From assembly GCA_023392595.1 (NCBI GenBank), contig JAEVYU010000056.1, positions 82,109 to 146,108 on the forward strand: DNA of 64,000 nt. The letters run 5' to 3'. Numbering within the stretch: position 1 is the stretch's first letter; each line of letters starts with the position of its first letter. The notes under the pieces were generated by a model. It saw only the letters and a list, made by a program, of their open reading frames with translations, had not been told where the DNA came from and ran no database searches. Positions 25,909-34,181 of this stretch are shown piece by piece. Made by a program: the position numbers and the translations under genes. Source of the stretch: Bacillota bacterium. GTDB lineage: Bacteria; Bacillota; UBA4882; UBA8346.

Positions 25909-25924
25909 TACACTTCCTCCTTTG

Positions 25925-27106
25925 TTATTCCCGGACGGTTTCTTCATAAGCAAGATTACGAATATTCATCACCAATATGGGGGTCACTGCGATGAACAAC
26001 ACCACAGCCATAGCCGAGGCATACTGAAAATTGTTCAGATTAAAAGCGGTAACATAAATCCGGTTCGCAATGACTTCACTGGAGTTAAAAGGTCCACCCT
26101 GGGTCAGCGCGTAAATAATATCAAACACCTTCAGCACCCACATGATCATCTGGGTGATCACCAGGACGATGGTCGAGCGGATCACCGGAATCTCAATCTT
26201 AAAAAATATCCCGATATTTCCCGCTCCTTCAATACGGGCCATTTCAATCAATTCCACCGGAACCGATTTTAAGGCCGCGCTGAAAATGACCGTGCAAAAT
26301 CCGACCTGCATCCATACGGCTGCAAATATCACCGCAATATTCACCAAGTCCGGCCTTCCCAAAAAGGCGATGCCTTCGAAAGGCCCCGGCGCCAGGAGAT
26401 GAAGCTGCTGCAACAAAGTGAGGAAACCATGGATCAGCGCATTGACCGTACCGGTATGGATATCTTTAAAATACATGAAATTCCAAATCACCGCCGAAGC
26501 TGCCCCGGAAATCGCCATCGGCAAAAATATGACGGTTTTGGCCAACGTTGACCAGGGAACCTTGTCAGCCAGGGTGGCAATGAATAAACCGAAAACCACG
26601 GTCAAAATTGTAAAAACCACCAGCCAAATAAGATTGTTTTTAAAAGCGGTCAACATGGCGCTGTCGTGAATCATTTCCCGGTAATTCTTTAAGCCCGCAA
26701 ACTGCTGGCCCCCGTCTTCCCCCTGGCAGGATGTATTGATGGCGAGGGTCATCATCTCAGCCGTTTCTTTCACGGTCATATCGCCGTTCAGATCACCCGG
26801 CGCGATATGAATCTGATACTCTTTGGCATAACTATCGACGACTTGACGCCAATGGGGCAGCTGTTCAATGAAATCCCCGGAATTCACTTCCCGGCCGCCA
26901 GCTTTCTGCAAATCATCCATAAATTGCCGGCGGAATTCGCTCTCGCTGAAAGTTACAGGTTGATGCAAGCTTAGGTAAAAGGTTTGGATAGTGGGTATCA
27001 CCAAAAATATCAAAATAAGAATGATGGCCGGTAAAAGCCACAAATAATAACCGAGCCATTCGTAGCAGTGTGTTCCCTTGGGTCTTGCCGTTTTTGCAAT
27101 GCCCAT
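25925..27106 (-). CDS. Sugar ABC transporter permease, MalF/CUT1 type
   Basis: Longer partner permease (~393 aa), starting MGIAKTARPKGTHCYEWLGY from ATG 27106 with AAGGAG 7 bp ahead. The longer open frame to 27220 reads through an inverted repeat and is not real. After the first helix (LWLLPAIILILIFLVIPTIQTF) it has a ~120-residue extracytoplasmic insertion (QFMDDLQKAGGREVNSG...NTSCQGEDGGQ), as in MalF. Five more helices follow, with the EAA loop VELIEMARIEGAGNIGIFFKIEIP. Forms the transmembrane pore with the gene downstream. Confidence 0.9.
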   Translation of the reverse strand: MGIAKTARPKGTHCYEWLGYYLWLLPAIILILIFLVIPTIQTFYLSLHQPVTFSESEFRRQFMDDLQKAGGREVNSGDFIEQLPHWRQVVDSYAKEYQIHIAPGDLNGDMTVKETAEMMTLAINTSCQGEDGGQQFAGLKNYREMIHDSAMLTAFKNNLIWLVVFTILTVVFGLFIATLADKVPWSTLAKTVIFLPMAISGAASAVIWNFMYFKDIHTGTVNALIHGFLTLLQQLHLLAPGPFEGIAFLGRPDLVNIAVIFAAVWMQVGFCTVIFSAALKSVPVELIEMARIEGAGNIGIFFKIEIPVIRSTIVLVITQMIMWVLKVFDIIYALTQGGPFNSSEVIANRIYVTAFNLNNFQYASAMAVVLFIAVTPILVMNIRNLAYEETVRE

Positions 27107-27129
27107 CATATCACTCCTTGAAAATAGCA

Positions 27130-27250
27130 AGGGGCGCGGCAAGCGGATTGATGTCCATGAGATATACAATATATTGCATCCCGGCGGAAACCGCAAATCC
27201 TTATATATTGTATATCTCAATCGAATCTTTTCTTTTGCAACAGCCCCTAG
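27130..27250. repeat. Inverted repeat element between binding-protein and permease genes
   Basis: GAGATATACAATATAT (27161-27176) is mirrored by ATATATTGTATATCTC (27205-27220) around an inner GCGG/CCGC hairpin. The outer edges read AAGGGGC and CAGCCCCT. The core ATACAATATAT/ATATATTGTAT recurs in the element at 50424-50543. It may be a miniature transposable element, or a stem-loop that protects the binding-protein mRNA. Confidence 0.55.
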
Positions 27251-27263
27251 CCATTCTTTTTCA

Positions 27264-28517
27264 TTAATAATTCTTCTTGGCCAATTCTTCCATTTTGGCT
27301 AATATGGAGTCAAGCTTGGATGGGTCTTGGATATATTGCTTGCAAGCATCCCAAAAACCGCCCTGATTTCCCACTGCGGAAGGCATTAAATCCGAACCGT
27401 CAAACACATAGGTTTCAGCCTGGGTTAAGATACGGGCGGAATTTTTATTGACGATATTGGGATAGTGGTTTAATGAAACCCCTTTATTCTGGGAAAGGAA
27501 ACCATTTTGGGCCGCGATCTCGTTTGCTTGAACTGAAGTCAAAAATTTCATTAACTTTTTAACCGCCGGTTTATCGGAGAAGGCGACAAACACATCGGCC
27601 CCGCCTACCACGGGAACCCCATACTTGGGATTGATTTCCGGGAAAGCGAAGAAATCCATGTCTTCCCCTAACTTGACGTTAGGAAGCTGGGAAGTCACGA
27701 TACCGCCCATGAAGTCGCCTTCATAATACATGTAGGCTTTGGGATTTTCCTGAAATACGGCGACGGCTGCGTTTTGGAACGTTGTGGCCAGGGTACCGTC
27801 AATCCCACCGGCAAGGTTTTTGGGATCGCCGACGATTTCTCCCCAGGTTTGAAAGGCTTTTTTGACAGCCGGATGAGTCCAGGCAATCTCGTGGTCAATC
27901 CACTTTTGATAGAGATCGGGACCGGCTGTGCGGATCATAATGTTTTCAATCCAATCACTCAGCGGCCAGCCGATATCCGAACCAATCGACCACGGCGTTT
28001 TTCCGGCGGCCACGATCTTCTTATCCAAGGCGATTAATTCATTCCAAGTTTTAGGAACGGCCCAGCCGTTTTTCTTGAATTCCTTCGGGTTGTACCAGAT
28101 GACCGACTTATTGGCCACCTTAAAGTATACGCCATACAACTTCCCGCCGTAACTGCCCAGGCTAACCCAGGTTTTGGCATAGTTTTTCAGATCGTTTTTG
28201 GAAAGATAGCTTAAAGGCCGAAGTTGGCCTTGTTTGGCCAGTTCCTGCAGTTTCCCCGGGTTGGGTAAAATGGCGATATCCGGAAGGGTTTTGGCTTTGA
28301 CCGCAGTCGCCAGAACCGCGTTGAGGTCACGGGTGGTGTTAAAAGTCACCTTTACCCCCGCAGCATCGGCAATCTTCATAAAAGTGTCCAATTCACCACC
28401 ACCCCAAGTTCCGGTAATGGTAATGGTTGGATTTTCCCCGAATACACCCGGGGTTACCCAAAGCATTCCAAGCAACACCAAGACAAACAAGCAACCCATT
28501 ATTTTTTTCCTTTTCAT
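27264..28517 (-). CDS. Extracellular sugar-binding protein of the ABC transporter
   Basis: 417-aa solute-binding protein (SBP_bac_1 family). The signal peptide MKRKKIMGCLFVLVLLGMLWVTPGVFG has a Cys at position 9, but no clear lipobox after the core, so cleavage by signal peptidase I is likely. The mature part shows ITITGTWGGGELDTFMKIAD and VSLGSYGGKLYGVYFKVANKSVIWYNPKEF, typical of CUT1 binding proteins. It starts the transport unit, with its own promoter and LacI-type operator at 28621-28649. Probably binds the disaccharide that the GH65 enzyme phosphorolyses. Confidence 0.9.
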   Translation of the reverse strand: MKRKKIMGCLFVLVLLGMLWVTPGVFGENPTITITGTWGGGELDTFMKIADAAGVKVTFNTTRDLNAVLATAVKAKTLPDIAILPNPGKLQELAKQGQLRPLSYLSKNDLKNYAKTWVSLGSYGGKLYGVYFKVANKSVIWYNPKEFKKNGWAVPKTWNELIALDKKIVAAGKTPWSIGSDIGWPLSDWIENIMIRTAGPDLYQKWIDHEIAWTHPAVKKAFQTWGEIVGDPKNLAGGIDGTLATTFQNAAVAVFQENPKAYMYYEGDFMGGIVTSQLPNVKLGEDMDFFAFPEINPKYGVPVVGGADVFVAFSDKPAVKKLMKFLTSVQANEIAAQNGFLSQNKGVSLNHYPNIVNKNSARILTQAETYVFDGSDLMPSAVGNQGGFWDACKQYIQDPSKLDSILAKMEELAKKNY

Positions 28518-28620
28518 ACTCCCACACTCCTTCGATGGATTGATTCGGAATCGTTTCCAAAAAGAGCCGAGGTCCCTCCCCGAACATTAACTTTTCAGGG
28601 GAAACAATTCCCTCCTTTCC

Positions 28621-28649
28621 ATCTTAATAGAAACGTTTCCAATTGTCAA
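28621..28649 (-). promoter_or_regulatory. Promoter of the binding-protein gene with an embedded LacI-type operator
   Basis: On the minus strand TTGACA, 17 bp, then TAAGAT. The spacer holds TTGGAAACGTTTCTA, whose core GAAACGTTTC is a perfect palindrome. An operator between -35 and -10 means direct blocking of RNA polymerase by the LacI-family repressor encoded upstream. Confidence 0.85.
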
Positions 28650-28695
28650 CCTCTAAGCTTCGAATTCAATTTCTCCCGCCGTCAGGATATTCATT

Positions 28696-29346
28696 TCATG
28701 TACATGCTACGATCTCCGCCACGGTGATTTGCGCCAAATCGCCGGCATTCCAGTCCGCCTGCTGGTCTTTGGCGGCCTCTCCAACTCCCAATACCCGCAT
28801 GCCTCCTAAAATCGCCGCCTCCACCCCTGCTTTTGCATCTTCAACAACCAAACAGTTTCCGGGGAGGATTCCCAATCGCTGCGCCGCGCGGAGAAAGACT
28901 TCCGGATCCGGTTTACTGCGGGATATGTCATTGCCATCCACCGTGACATCAAAATATTGATCCAGGCCGATTTGTTTTAAAATCAGGGGACTGTTCTTGC
29001 TGGAAGAGCCGATGGCAATCTTCAACTTATGGCTTTTGGCTTCTGCGAGAAATTGACGAACGCCGGGAAGAATATGTTCCGGGGTAAGGGATTGAATGAG
29101 TTCCTGGTAATAAGAATTTTTCCTGGTTGCCATTTGCAGTTTTTCCGGTTCTTCATAGCGTCGGACAGACTTTTCCAAGAGAATTTCCAGGCTTTGCATG
29201 CGGCTAACACCGCGTAATCTCTGATTAATGTCTTTATCAAAATAAATCCCCTCTTCATCGGCCAAACGTTTCCATGCCTGATAATGAAACTCATCGGTCG
29301 ATACAATCACTCCGTCCAGATCGAATATAATCGCCTCAATACTCAT
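28696..29346 (-). CDS. pgmB: Beta-phosphoglucomutase (HAD superfamily)
   Basis: Converts beta-glucose 1-phosphate, the product of an inverting phosphorylase, to glucose 6-phosphate. The 216-aa protein has the HAD motif I DLDGVIVSTDEFHYQAWKRL (Asp nucleophile and the DGV.tDt cap signature). The helical cap contains RLRGVSRMQSLEIL. Motif II is in IGSSSKN, and SKPDPEVFL and VVEDAKAGVEAA give motifs III/IV. The presence of RG.sR.eSL in the cap favours beta-PGM over generic phosphatases. It lies 44 bp downstream of the lacI-type gene and upstream of the transporter. Confidence 0.9.
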   Translation of the reverse strand: MSIEAIIFDLDGVIVSTDEFHYQAWKRLADEEGIYFDKDINQRLRGVSRMQSLEILLEKSVRRYEEPEKLQMATRKNSYYQELIQSLTPEHILPGVRQFLAEAKSHKLKIAIGSSSKNSPLILKQIGLDQYFDVTVDGNDISRSKPDPEVFLRAAQRLGILPGNCLVVEDAKAGVEAAILGGMRVLGVGEAAKDQQADWNAGDLAQITVAEIVACT

Positions 29347-29389
29347 GCTTTTCTCCTTCTCCTTCTCCTACCATCGCTTTAATGTGGAA

Positions 29390-30364
29390 TTAGGTTGATC
29401 TTACAATTAATTCAGGGTGAATGCATTTCTGCAAAATTTTATTATCGGCTCCCAAAATCAGGTTAATCATTTGCCTGGCCCCCTCTAAGCCCAACTTGTA
29501 GGCGGGTTGCCGGATGGTGGTCAGTTTTAAATATTTGGAGGGCATGGTATCGTCATAACCGATGATGCTGACCGGGCCGCCCCATTCCTCAATCGCATTC
29601 AGGCCTCCATAGGCAAATTCATCACAATAGAAAAAAATACCGTCGATTTCATGATTTTGCAGTATCTCTTTGGTCAGGTAATAGGATTCCTTTTCATAGA
29701 TATCAAAAGGCATTTCTTCCTGGATGTCGATTAATTTTTGGCACACCGGCTCGATATTTTGTTCTTTCAGTTTATCCATGAAACCGGAGACTCGTCTTTC
29801 GGATTGCTGATTATGGGTATTTTCTCCCACAAAAGCGATTTTTTTAACGCCTTTGGATAATAAATAAGCCCCCGCCATTCCTCCGCCCATATAATTATCA
29901 AGGTAAATGGAGTTTACATCTTCCTCAAAATAATCCAGGTATACGAAGGGAATCCGGCTGATTTTCAATTGCCTTTTTTCTTCCGCAGTCATTTTGGTCG
30001 AAACATTGAGAATTCCGGCTAAATTTTCAAAGGGAATCCGGTTAAAAACATTGCTGCGGTCATAGCCCATGTTGAAGACCAACAGATTATAATGGGATTG
30101 TTGTAAACCGTAATAAACCCCCCTTAAAATTTCATAGAAAAAGGGATGAATTGCGGTTGTAAAGATGACTCCAATGGTGGGCTGGGAATAATCACCTTTG
30201 ACCAAGCTTCTGGCGGTCTTGTTGGGCTTATATTGCAGTTTTCTGGAGACCTCCAGCACTTTTTCCATTGTTTCCGGAGAGACGTTTTTCCCGCCATTTA
30301 ACGCCCTGGATGCAGTCCCCACCCCGACTCCCGCCAATTTGGCAACTTCTTTAATCGTGGACAT
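29390..30364 (-). CDS. LacI-family transcriptional repressor of the disaccharide locus
   Basis: The N-terminal HTH is MSTIKEVAKLAGVGVGTASRALNGGKNVSPETMEKV, followed by a hinge helix and a periplasmic-binding-protein-like effector domain (PTIGVIFTTAIHPFFYEILRG...FVYLDYFEEDVNSIYLDN). I start at ATG 30364 after GGGAGGAAGG; the long frame to 30505 covers the promoter. About 324 aa, the usual size. Matching operators lie in its own promoter and in that of the binding protein, so it controls itself and the locus. The inducer is probably the disaccharide. Confidence 0.92.
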   Translation of the reverse strand: MSTIKEVAKLAGVGVGTASRALNGGKNVSPETMEKVLEVSRKLQYKPNKTARSLVKGDYSQPTIGVIFTTAIHPFFYEILRGVYYGLQQSHYNLLVFNMGYDRSNVFNRIPFENLAGILNVSTKMTAEEKRQLKISRIPFVYLDYFEEDVNSIYLDNYMGGGMAGAYLLSKGVKKIAFVGENTHNQQSERRVSGFMDKLKEQNIEPVCQKLIDIQEEMPFDIYEKESYYLTKEILQNHEIDGIFFYCDEFAYGGLNAIEEWGGPVSIIGYDDTMPSKYLKLTTIRQPAYKLGLEGARQMINLILGADNKILQKCIHPELIVRST

Positions 30365-30385
30365 TTCCTTCCTCCCTTTGTCATT

Positions 30386-30414
30386 ATTGTAATGGAAATG
30401 TTTCCATTTTACAA
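30386..30414 (-). promoter_or_regulatory. lacI-type gene promoter with autoregulatory operator
   Basis: TTGTAA, 17 bp, TACAAT on the minus strand. The spacer contains AATGGAAA-YR-TTTCCATT (30391-30408), with 8-bp perfect arms and the same half-site as at 28621-28649. Confidence 0.85.
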
Positions 30415-30440
30415 GATGATCCCAGTTCCAACATAAAAAT

Positions 30441-30466
30441 AAAAGGCCGCCAGGACGAGGCCTTTT
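30441..30466 (-). terminator. Terminator downstream of the AlkZ-related gene
   Basis: AAAAGGCC/GGCCTTTT with a 10-nt loop, flanked by A and T tracts. It separates the AlkZ-related gene from the lacI promoter and could work in both directions. Confidence 0.75.
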
Positions 30467-30550
30467 ATTAATTTTCCCTTTTCGGCGTTTCAGGCATAGT
30501 TCCAATAACCATGCTTACCATGGAATGAATGTATCAAGATTCAGCCGGAG

Positions 30551-31387
30551 TCAATCCGTCGCAACCCTGAACCATATTGAGGGTTGGCTCTCCATTCCCA
30601 CTTCTTCGATGCGTCTTTCCGCTTTTAACTGCGCGATACCCTGCTCCAATTCCGCCGGCTGCCAGCGCAGGATGGAGCGAAGCTTGCGTTCCGGGGCAGC
30701 ATAGCAATTTTGAAGAGTCTGCCAAAGAAGATTCATTTTGGCTTCTTCCTTCGAAGGGAGCTGGGCAAGGACTTTTTGGGGCGCCTGGCGTTCCACCAAA
30801 TCCCAGGTGTGCAGGGTCCAACCTTCGAGGGAACCTCCGGCTACAGTCAGATAAAACCGGGATTGTAATTTTTCAAGCGTAGCGGTAAAACGGGTCCGTT
30901 TATCGCCAAAGAGACTTTTGGCCCTCCGCCACAATTCCCGGGAATCAATAGGTCCAAAACTTTCCACCAGATGGTATAAATCCCGTTCCGTTTTGTCCAG
31001 TCTGCCGTTTTCATATTCATAATCGGGGTCGCCTTCCGGTCCGTAGACTTTTAAAAATGAAGGGTATAGATCCCAGCTGATGAAGGTGCCCCGGCCATGA
31101 ATCAGTTTGGTATAGGCGCAACGTCGATTGCCGGGAAGGGTTTCTTTCCAGGCCCAGGCCCGGTCGGTAATGGCGAATCCTCCCCAGGGGGCTGCGTCAT
31201 CGGCCCTCGATAAACTCGGTAACGGAATGTCCTCGACCGGCATCAGCAGCACAAATCCCCGCTCATTGATAAAACGGCAGGCCTCTTCATCATTATGAAT
31301 CTTTCTTCCGTCATTCAAACGGTTCAGTTTATCCTGGGCTTCTCTGACTGCCGCAAGGGTTAATACCCGTTCCTGCTTTATCTGCAT
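30551..31387 (-). CDS. AlkZ-related (winged-helix DNA glycosylase-like) protein
   Basis: 278 aa, starting MQIKQERVLTLAAVREAQDKLN, then NDEEACRFINERGFVLLMPVEDIPLPSLS. Proteins of this kind are grouped with AlkZ/YcaQ (HTH_42), a family of DNA glycosylases with three winged helices. Here I see FGPIDSRELWRRAK and KLQSRFYLTVAGG as likely winged-helix segments. I cannot place the QxQ/QxD catalytic motif of true AlkZ, so glycosylase activity is doubtful. It stands alone between spoIIR and the lacI locus, with a terminator on each side. Confidence 0.65.
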   Translation of the reverse strand: MQIKQERVLTLAAVREAQDKLNRLNDGRKIHNDEEACRFINERGFVLLMPVEDIPLPSLSRADDAAPWGGFAITDRAWAWKETLPGNRRCAYTKLIHGRGTFISWDLYPSFLKVYGPEGDPDYEYENGRLDKTERDLYHLVESFGPIDSRELWRRAKSLFGDKRTRFTATLEKLQSRFYLTVAGGSLEGWTLHTWDLVERQAPQKVLAQLPSKEEAKMNLLWQTLQNCYAAPERKLRSILRWQPAELEQGIAQLKAERRIEEVGMESQPSIWFRVATD

Positions 31388-31477
31388 GATAAACCACCCT
31401 ATCGGATAATGATAACTGTAATTTATCTTATCACAATTGGGCTATCCTTGCCAGGTTCATCAAAACCTCCCGGAGGC

Positions 31478-31509
31478 AAAGAAAAAGAGCAGTTCTGCTC
31501 TTTTTCTTT
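31478..31509 (-). terminator. Terminator of the sigG-spoIIR unit
   Basis: AAAGAAAAAGAGCAG pairs perfectly with CTGCTCTTTTTCTTT around a 2-nt loop. It lies 30 bp after the spoIIR stop. Confidence 0.85.
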
Positions 31510-31538
31510 AAAATCATCAATCATATAAAGTCCTATAA

Positions 31539-32180
31539 TTATAGAAGTCCAAAATATGTACCCCAGCCTTTCCAAAAATGATCCATCGATAATCCTTTTT
31601 GGTTTAGCAGCTTTTCAAGGGTAGCCCAATGATATTCCACTTTGTATTCCTCAGCGGGGAGGCTTTTTCGGAAACTCGGCGCATCCTTCTCCAATAAGCA
31701 GAGAGGGGGATATAATACGCACCACCAGTTCTTCCCATTCCCTTTTCCTAAAGTCACCCGCAGCCCTTTGTATTCTCCTGCCGGTAAAACACCAAACGGA
31801 TATACCCGCTGGGGAAACTCAAACTTGCCAAGCTGTACTGTTACCGGAAGGTGCTGCCCGTTTCGGGCTAGTTCCCGCTCTGCAGTTTGTTTGAGTAATG
31901 GCAAATGACCCGATAAAATCTTTTCAGCCTGTTTGGGGTCTTCCACTTTGATCAATAACGGCTCGGTAACTTGAATAATTCTGTCTCTGACCCTTAATTT
32001 GATTGCCTGATCCTTTTGGGAATCACTGTTGGCGATCACATGGAGACGGATAAGATTGGAATGGTTATAGGTTTCGATAATCGGCTCTGCAAACCGGGCC
32101 ATAACGGAACTAAGTCCTCCAACAACAGTAAAAAATATTATAATCAACCCGGAGGTCAATAAACGGTACTTTAACGACAT
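31539..32180 (-). CDS. spoIIR: Stage II sporulation protein R
   Basis: Secreted forespore signal that triggers SpoIIGA to cleave pro-sigma-E in the mother cell. 213 aa. The N-terminal membrane/signal segment LLTSGLIIIFFTVVGGLSSVMA is followed by the family core LIRLHVIANSDSQKDQAIKLRVRDRI, then VQLGKFEFPQRVYPFGVLPAG and NWWCVLYPPLCLL. Length and motifs agree with Bacillus/Clostridium SpoIIR. It follows sigG by 38 bp with no space for a separate promoter, so both genes are probably one transcript. In known systems spoIIR is sigma-F dependent, which matches the sigma-F-like promoter upstream of sigG. Confidence 0.95.
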   Translation of the reverse strand: MSLKYRLLTSGLIIIFFTVVGGLSSVMARFAEPIIETYNHSNLIRLHVIANSDSQKDQAIKLRVRDRIIQVTEPLLIKVEDPKQAEKILSGHLPLLKQTAERELARNGQHLPVTVQLGKFEFPQRVYPFGVLPAGEYKGLRVTLGKGNGKNWWCVLYPPLCLLEKDAPSFRKSLPAEEYKVEYHWATLEKLLNQKGLSMDHFWKGWGTYFGLL

Positions 32181-32217
32181 TTCAATTGTTCACCCCATAT
32201 ATCTATCAACGCCGAAG

Positions 32218-33003
32218 CTATTCATTGCCGGCTACATAGCGTTTCATGTGTTTAAGAGCATTTTTTTCAAGTCTGGAAACTTGAGCTTGAGAAATGCCTA
32301 TCTCTTCAGCGACTTCCATTTGGGTCCGGCCATCAAAAAAGCGCATTTCTAAAATAAGTTTCTCCCGATCGTTGAGTTTGTTCATTGCTTCCTTGATGGA
32401 TAGACCTTCCAACCACTGGCCGTCAATATGACGTTCGTCACTGATTTGGTCCATTACAAAAATCGGATCGCCACCATCATGATAAATCGGTTCAAATAGA
32501 GAGATAGGTTCCTGAATCGCATCCAGCGCAAAAACGACTTCTTCCCGCGGAACCTTAAGTTCTTCGGCGATTTCAGCCACAGTCGGTTCTTTGGAATTTT
32601 TGCTGACCAAGGCATCTCTGACCTGAAGCGCTTTATAGGCAATATCCCGCAGGGAACGACTGACTCGAAGCGGATTATTATCCCGTAAATAACGGCGAAT
32701 CTCGCCGATAATCATTGGCACTGCATAGGTTGAAAATTTTACATTCTGTGAAAGATCAAAGTTGTCAATGGCTTTCATCAATCCGATACAACCCACCTGG
32801 AACAAGTCGTCCACAAATTCACCGCGGTTATTAAAGCGCTGAATGACGCTTAAAACCAAACGAAGATTACCCTGAATCAATTCTTCCCTGGCGGAACGGT
32901 CGCCGGATTGCAATCTCTGTAATAAGTCCCGCATTTTACTACCGGATAAGACGGGAAGTTTTGCCGTATTAACCCCGCAAATTTCGACTTTATTCACCAG
33001 CAT
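32218..33003 (-). CDS. sigG: RNA polymerase sporulation sigma factor G
   Basis: Late forespore sigma factor. From the ATG at 33003 the protein is ~261 aa: MLVNKVEICGVNTAKLPVL, then region 2 (GNLRLVLSVIQRFNNRG...DDLFQVGCIGLMKAIDNFD, KFSTYAVPMIIGEIRRYLRDN) and region 4 (REKLILEMRFFDGRTQMEVAEEIGISQAQVSRLEKNALKHM). NKVEICGV is specific to SigG as against SigF. AGGAG lies 12 bp before the ATG, and the GTG two codons later is an alternative. Usually sigG follows sigE/spoIIGA; here it heads a two-gene unit with spoIIR. Confidence 0.95.
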   Translation of the reverse strand: MLVNKVEICGVNTAKLPVLSGSKMRDLLQRLQSGDRSAREELIQGNLRLVLSVIQRFNNRGEFVDDLFQVGCIGLMKAIDNFDLSQNVKFSTYAVPMIIGEIRRYLRDNNPLRVSRSLRDIAYKALQVRDALVSKNSKEPTVAEIAEELKVPREEVVFALDAIQEPISLFEPIYHDGGDPIFVMDQISDERHIDGQWLEGLSIKEAMNKLNDREKLILEMRFFDGRTQMEVAEEIGISQAQVSRLEKNALKHMKRYVAGNE

Positions 33004-33050
33004 CCAGCCAATCAACTCCTACAAAACGAACTTTTGACGCGTCTAAGAGT

Positions 33051-33080
33051 GATTATTGCCACGGATAGCATGTTTTATAC
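33051..33080 (-). promoter_or_regulatory. Sigma-F/G-type promoter upstream of sigG
   Basis: On the minus strand GTATA, 15 bp, GGCAATAATC. The sigma-F consensus is GYATA, 15-16 bp, GGNNANANTR: all fixed positions fit except the last. It ends about 48 bp before the sigG start. Confidence 0.65.
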
Positions 33081-33296
33081 CCATTTGTTAATTTCCCCAG
33101 CTAAACCCGGGTGACAATTTCTTTGATTTTGACTAAATTCCACCAATAATCTTCAAAAAGTTCGGTGGATTCCAGAATCTGTCTTTTAAAGATTCATAAT
33201 CAATTTACCAGGTAAAAACGTTCAAATTATTAAGTAACGCTTATTTATAATGCCATGTAAAAGGCCAAACGGGATTGGGCCATTTAAAAATAACAA

Positions 33297-33325
33297 TTGA
33301 CATCCGAATCAATCCCCTTTATAAT
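33297..33325 (+). promoter_or_regulatory. Promoter of tRNA-Leu
   Basis: Perfect TTGACA (33297-33302), 17-bp spacer, perfect TATAAT (33320-33325), 40 bp before the tRNA. Confidence 0.92.
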
Positions 33326-33365
33326 ATTTAATAGTCAGCACGTACGCCATAGGCGTGCGAGAAAT

Positions 33366-33448
33366 GCCCAGGTGGCGGAACTGGCAGACGCGTACGTTTG
33401 AGGGGCGTATGGGCAACCGTACCGGTTCAAGTCCGGTCCTGGGCACCA
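33366..33448 (+). tRNA. tRNA-Leu (anticodon GAG), CCA encoded
   Basis: The acceptor stem GCCCAGG pairs with CCTGGGC, followed by A and CCA. The anticodon arm TACGT-TTGAGGG-GCGTA presents GAG, reading CUC/CUU codons. The T arm is CCGGTTCAAGTCCGG. A long variable arm (GGGCAACC region) marks a class II tRNA, as expected for leucine. A terminator follows at 33461. Confidence 0.95.
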
Positions 33449-33460
33449 AATCTAAATTTA

Positions 33461-33487
33461 AAAGCAGCCGAAATGGGCTGCTTTTTT
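33461..33487 (+). terminator. Terminator of tRNA-Leu
   Basis: AAAGCAGCC/GGCTGCTTT hairpin with 6-nt loop, then a T-run. Confidence 0.9.
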
Positions 33488-33558
33488 GTTGCATATTTTT
33501 TATAATGTTCAAACATCAATGGGGTACTACCATTTCTTCCTTGCCTTCCTTTTGGATC

Positions 33559-33879
33559 TTAACCTATCTCTACCCCTTTTTTTAATACTTCCGCCACAAA
33601 ACCATCTCTTTCAAGATAATCCCGGTACGTAAAGGGTATCGGTTGAAAATCCATCGAACTATACTTTCTTGCTCTGGACAGCAAAAATTTGATGCCTTCA
33701 ATTCGCGGTGTTCCCTCAAAGTAATCAGAAAAAATAGCTAAATCAACATCACTATCTTTGGTATAACTGCCATTGGCATAAGACCCGAATAAAATAGCCT
33801 TTTGTACCGGTATTTCCTTCTTAAGATCTGAAATGTATTCTCTTACGGCGTTATCTATATTTTCTGGGATTTGAGCCAT
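33559..33879 (-). CDS. MNT-type nucleotidyltransferase domain protein (106 aa)
   Basis: The motif AILFGSYANGSYTKDSDVDLAIFSD is the GSx10DxD signature of minimal nucleotidyltransferases, where the two Asp residues bind metal. A helix VREYISDLKKEIPVQ precedes it. The C-terminal half (TPRIEGIKFLLSRARKYSSMDFQPIPFTY) is typical of the antitoxin-like single-domain members often paired with HEPN proteins, but no HEPN gene is beside it. AGGAGGTCTTTTC gives a strong ribosome site. A truncated copy of its 3' half and downstream region lies at 36176-36430. Role unknown: solitary antitoxin or AMPylating enzyme. Confidence 0.85.
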   Translation of the reverse strand: MAQIPENIDNAVREYISDLKKEIPVQKAILFGSYANGSYTKDSDVDLAIFSDYFEGTPRIEGIKFLLSRARKYSSMDFQPIPFTYRDYLERDGFVAEVLKKGVEIG

Positions 33880-34181
33880 GAAAAGACCTCCTCGGTTTGG
33901 GTCAAAACTGAAGAGTTGACTTCATAGTATTCTATGAATGTTTGATTCTTCTTTTTTATACATAAAGTAAATATTATATGTATTTACAGTATAAAGTATT
34001 TATAGTATAATTTCTCAAATGAACATTTGTTTGGAGTATATGCTATTAGAATGCCTAAATGGTTTGAAAAAATCGTCCAAAATCTTAAAACAGAGAAATT
34101 CCTCTGCTGCCTATTGTTATTTATTTTGCATAAAACGGAATTTTCTATCACTCAATTATCTCAAGATATTCCTTGCTAAAA
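33880..34181. other. AT-rich intergenic stretch
   Basis: Near-repeats of 'tatagtata/acagtataaagtattta' occur about 33975-34010. No ORF or clear terminator is visible. May hold the promoter of the nucleotidyltransferase gene. Confidence 0.4.

Noticed and set aside
25925..27220. Longer N-terminus of the MalF-type permease
   Set aside because: The extra 38 codons translate an inverted repeat; AAGGAG fits the ATG at 27106.
29390..30505. Longer N-terminus of the LacI-family regulator
   Set aside because: The extra 47 codons cover the promoter and operator.
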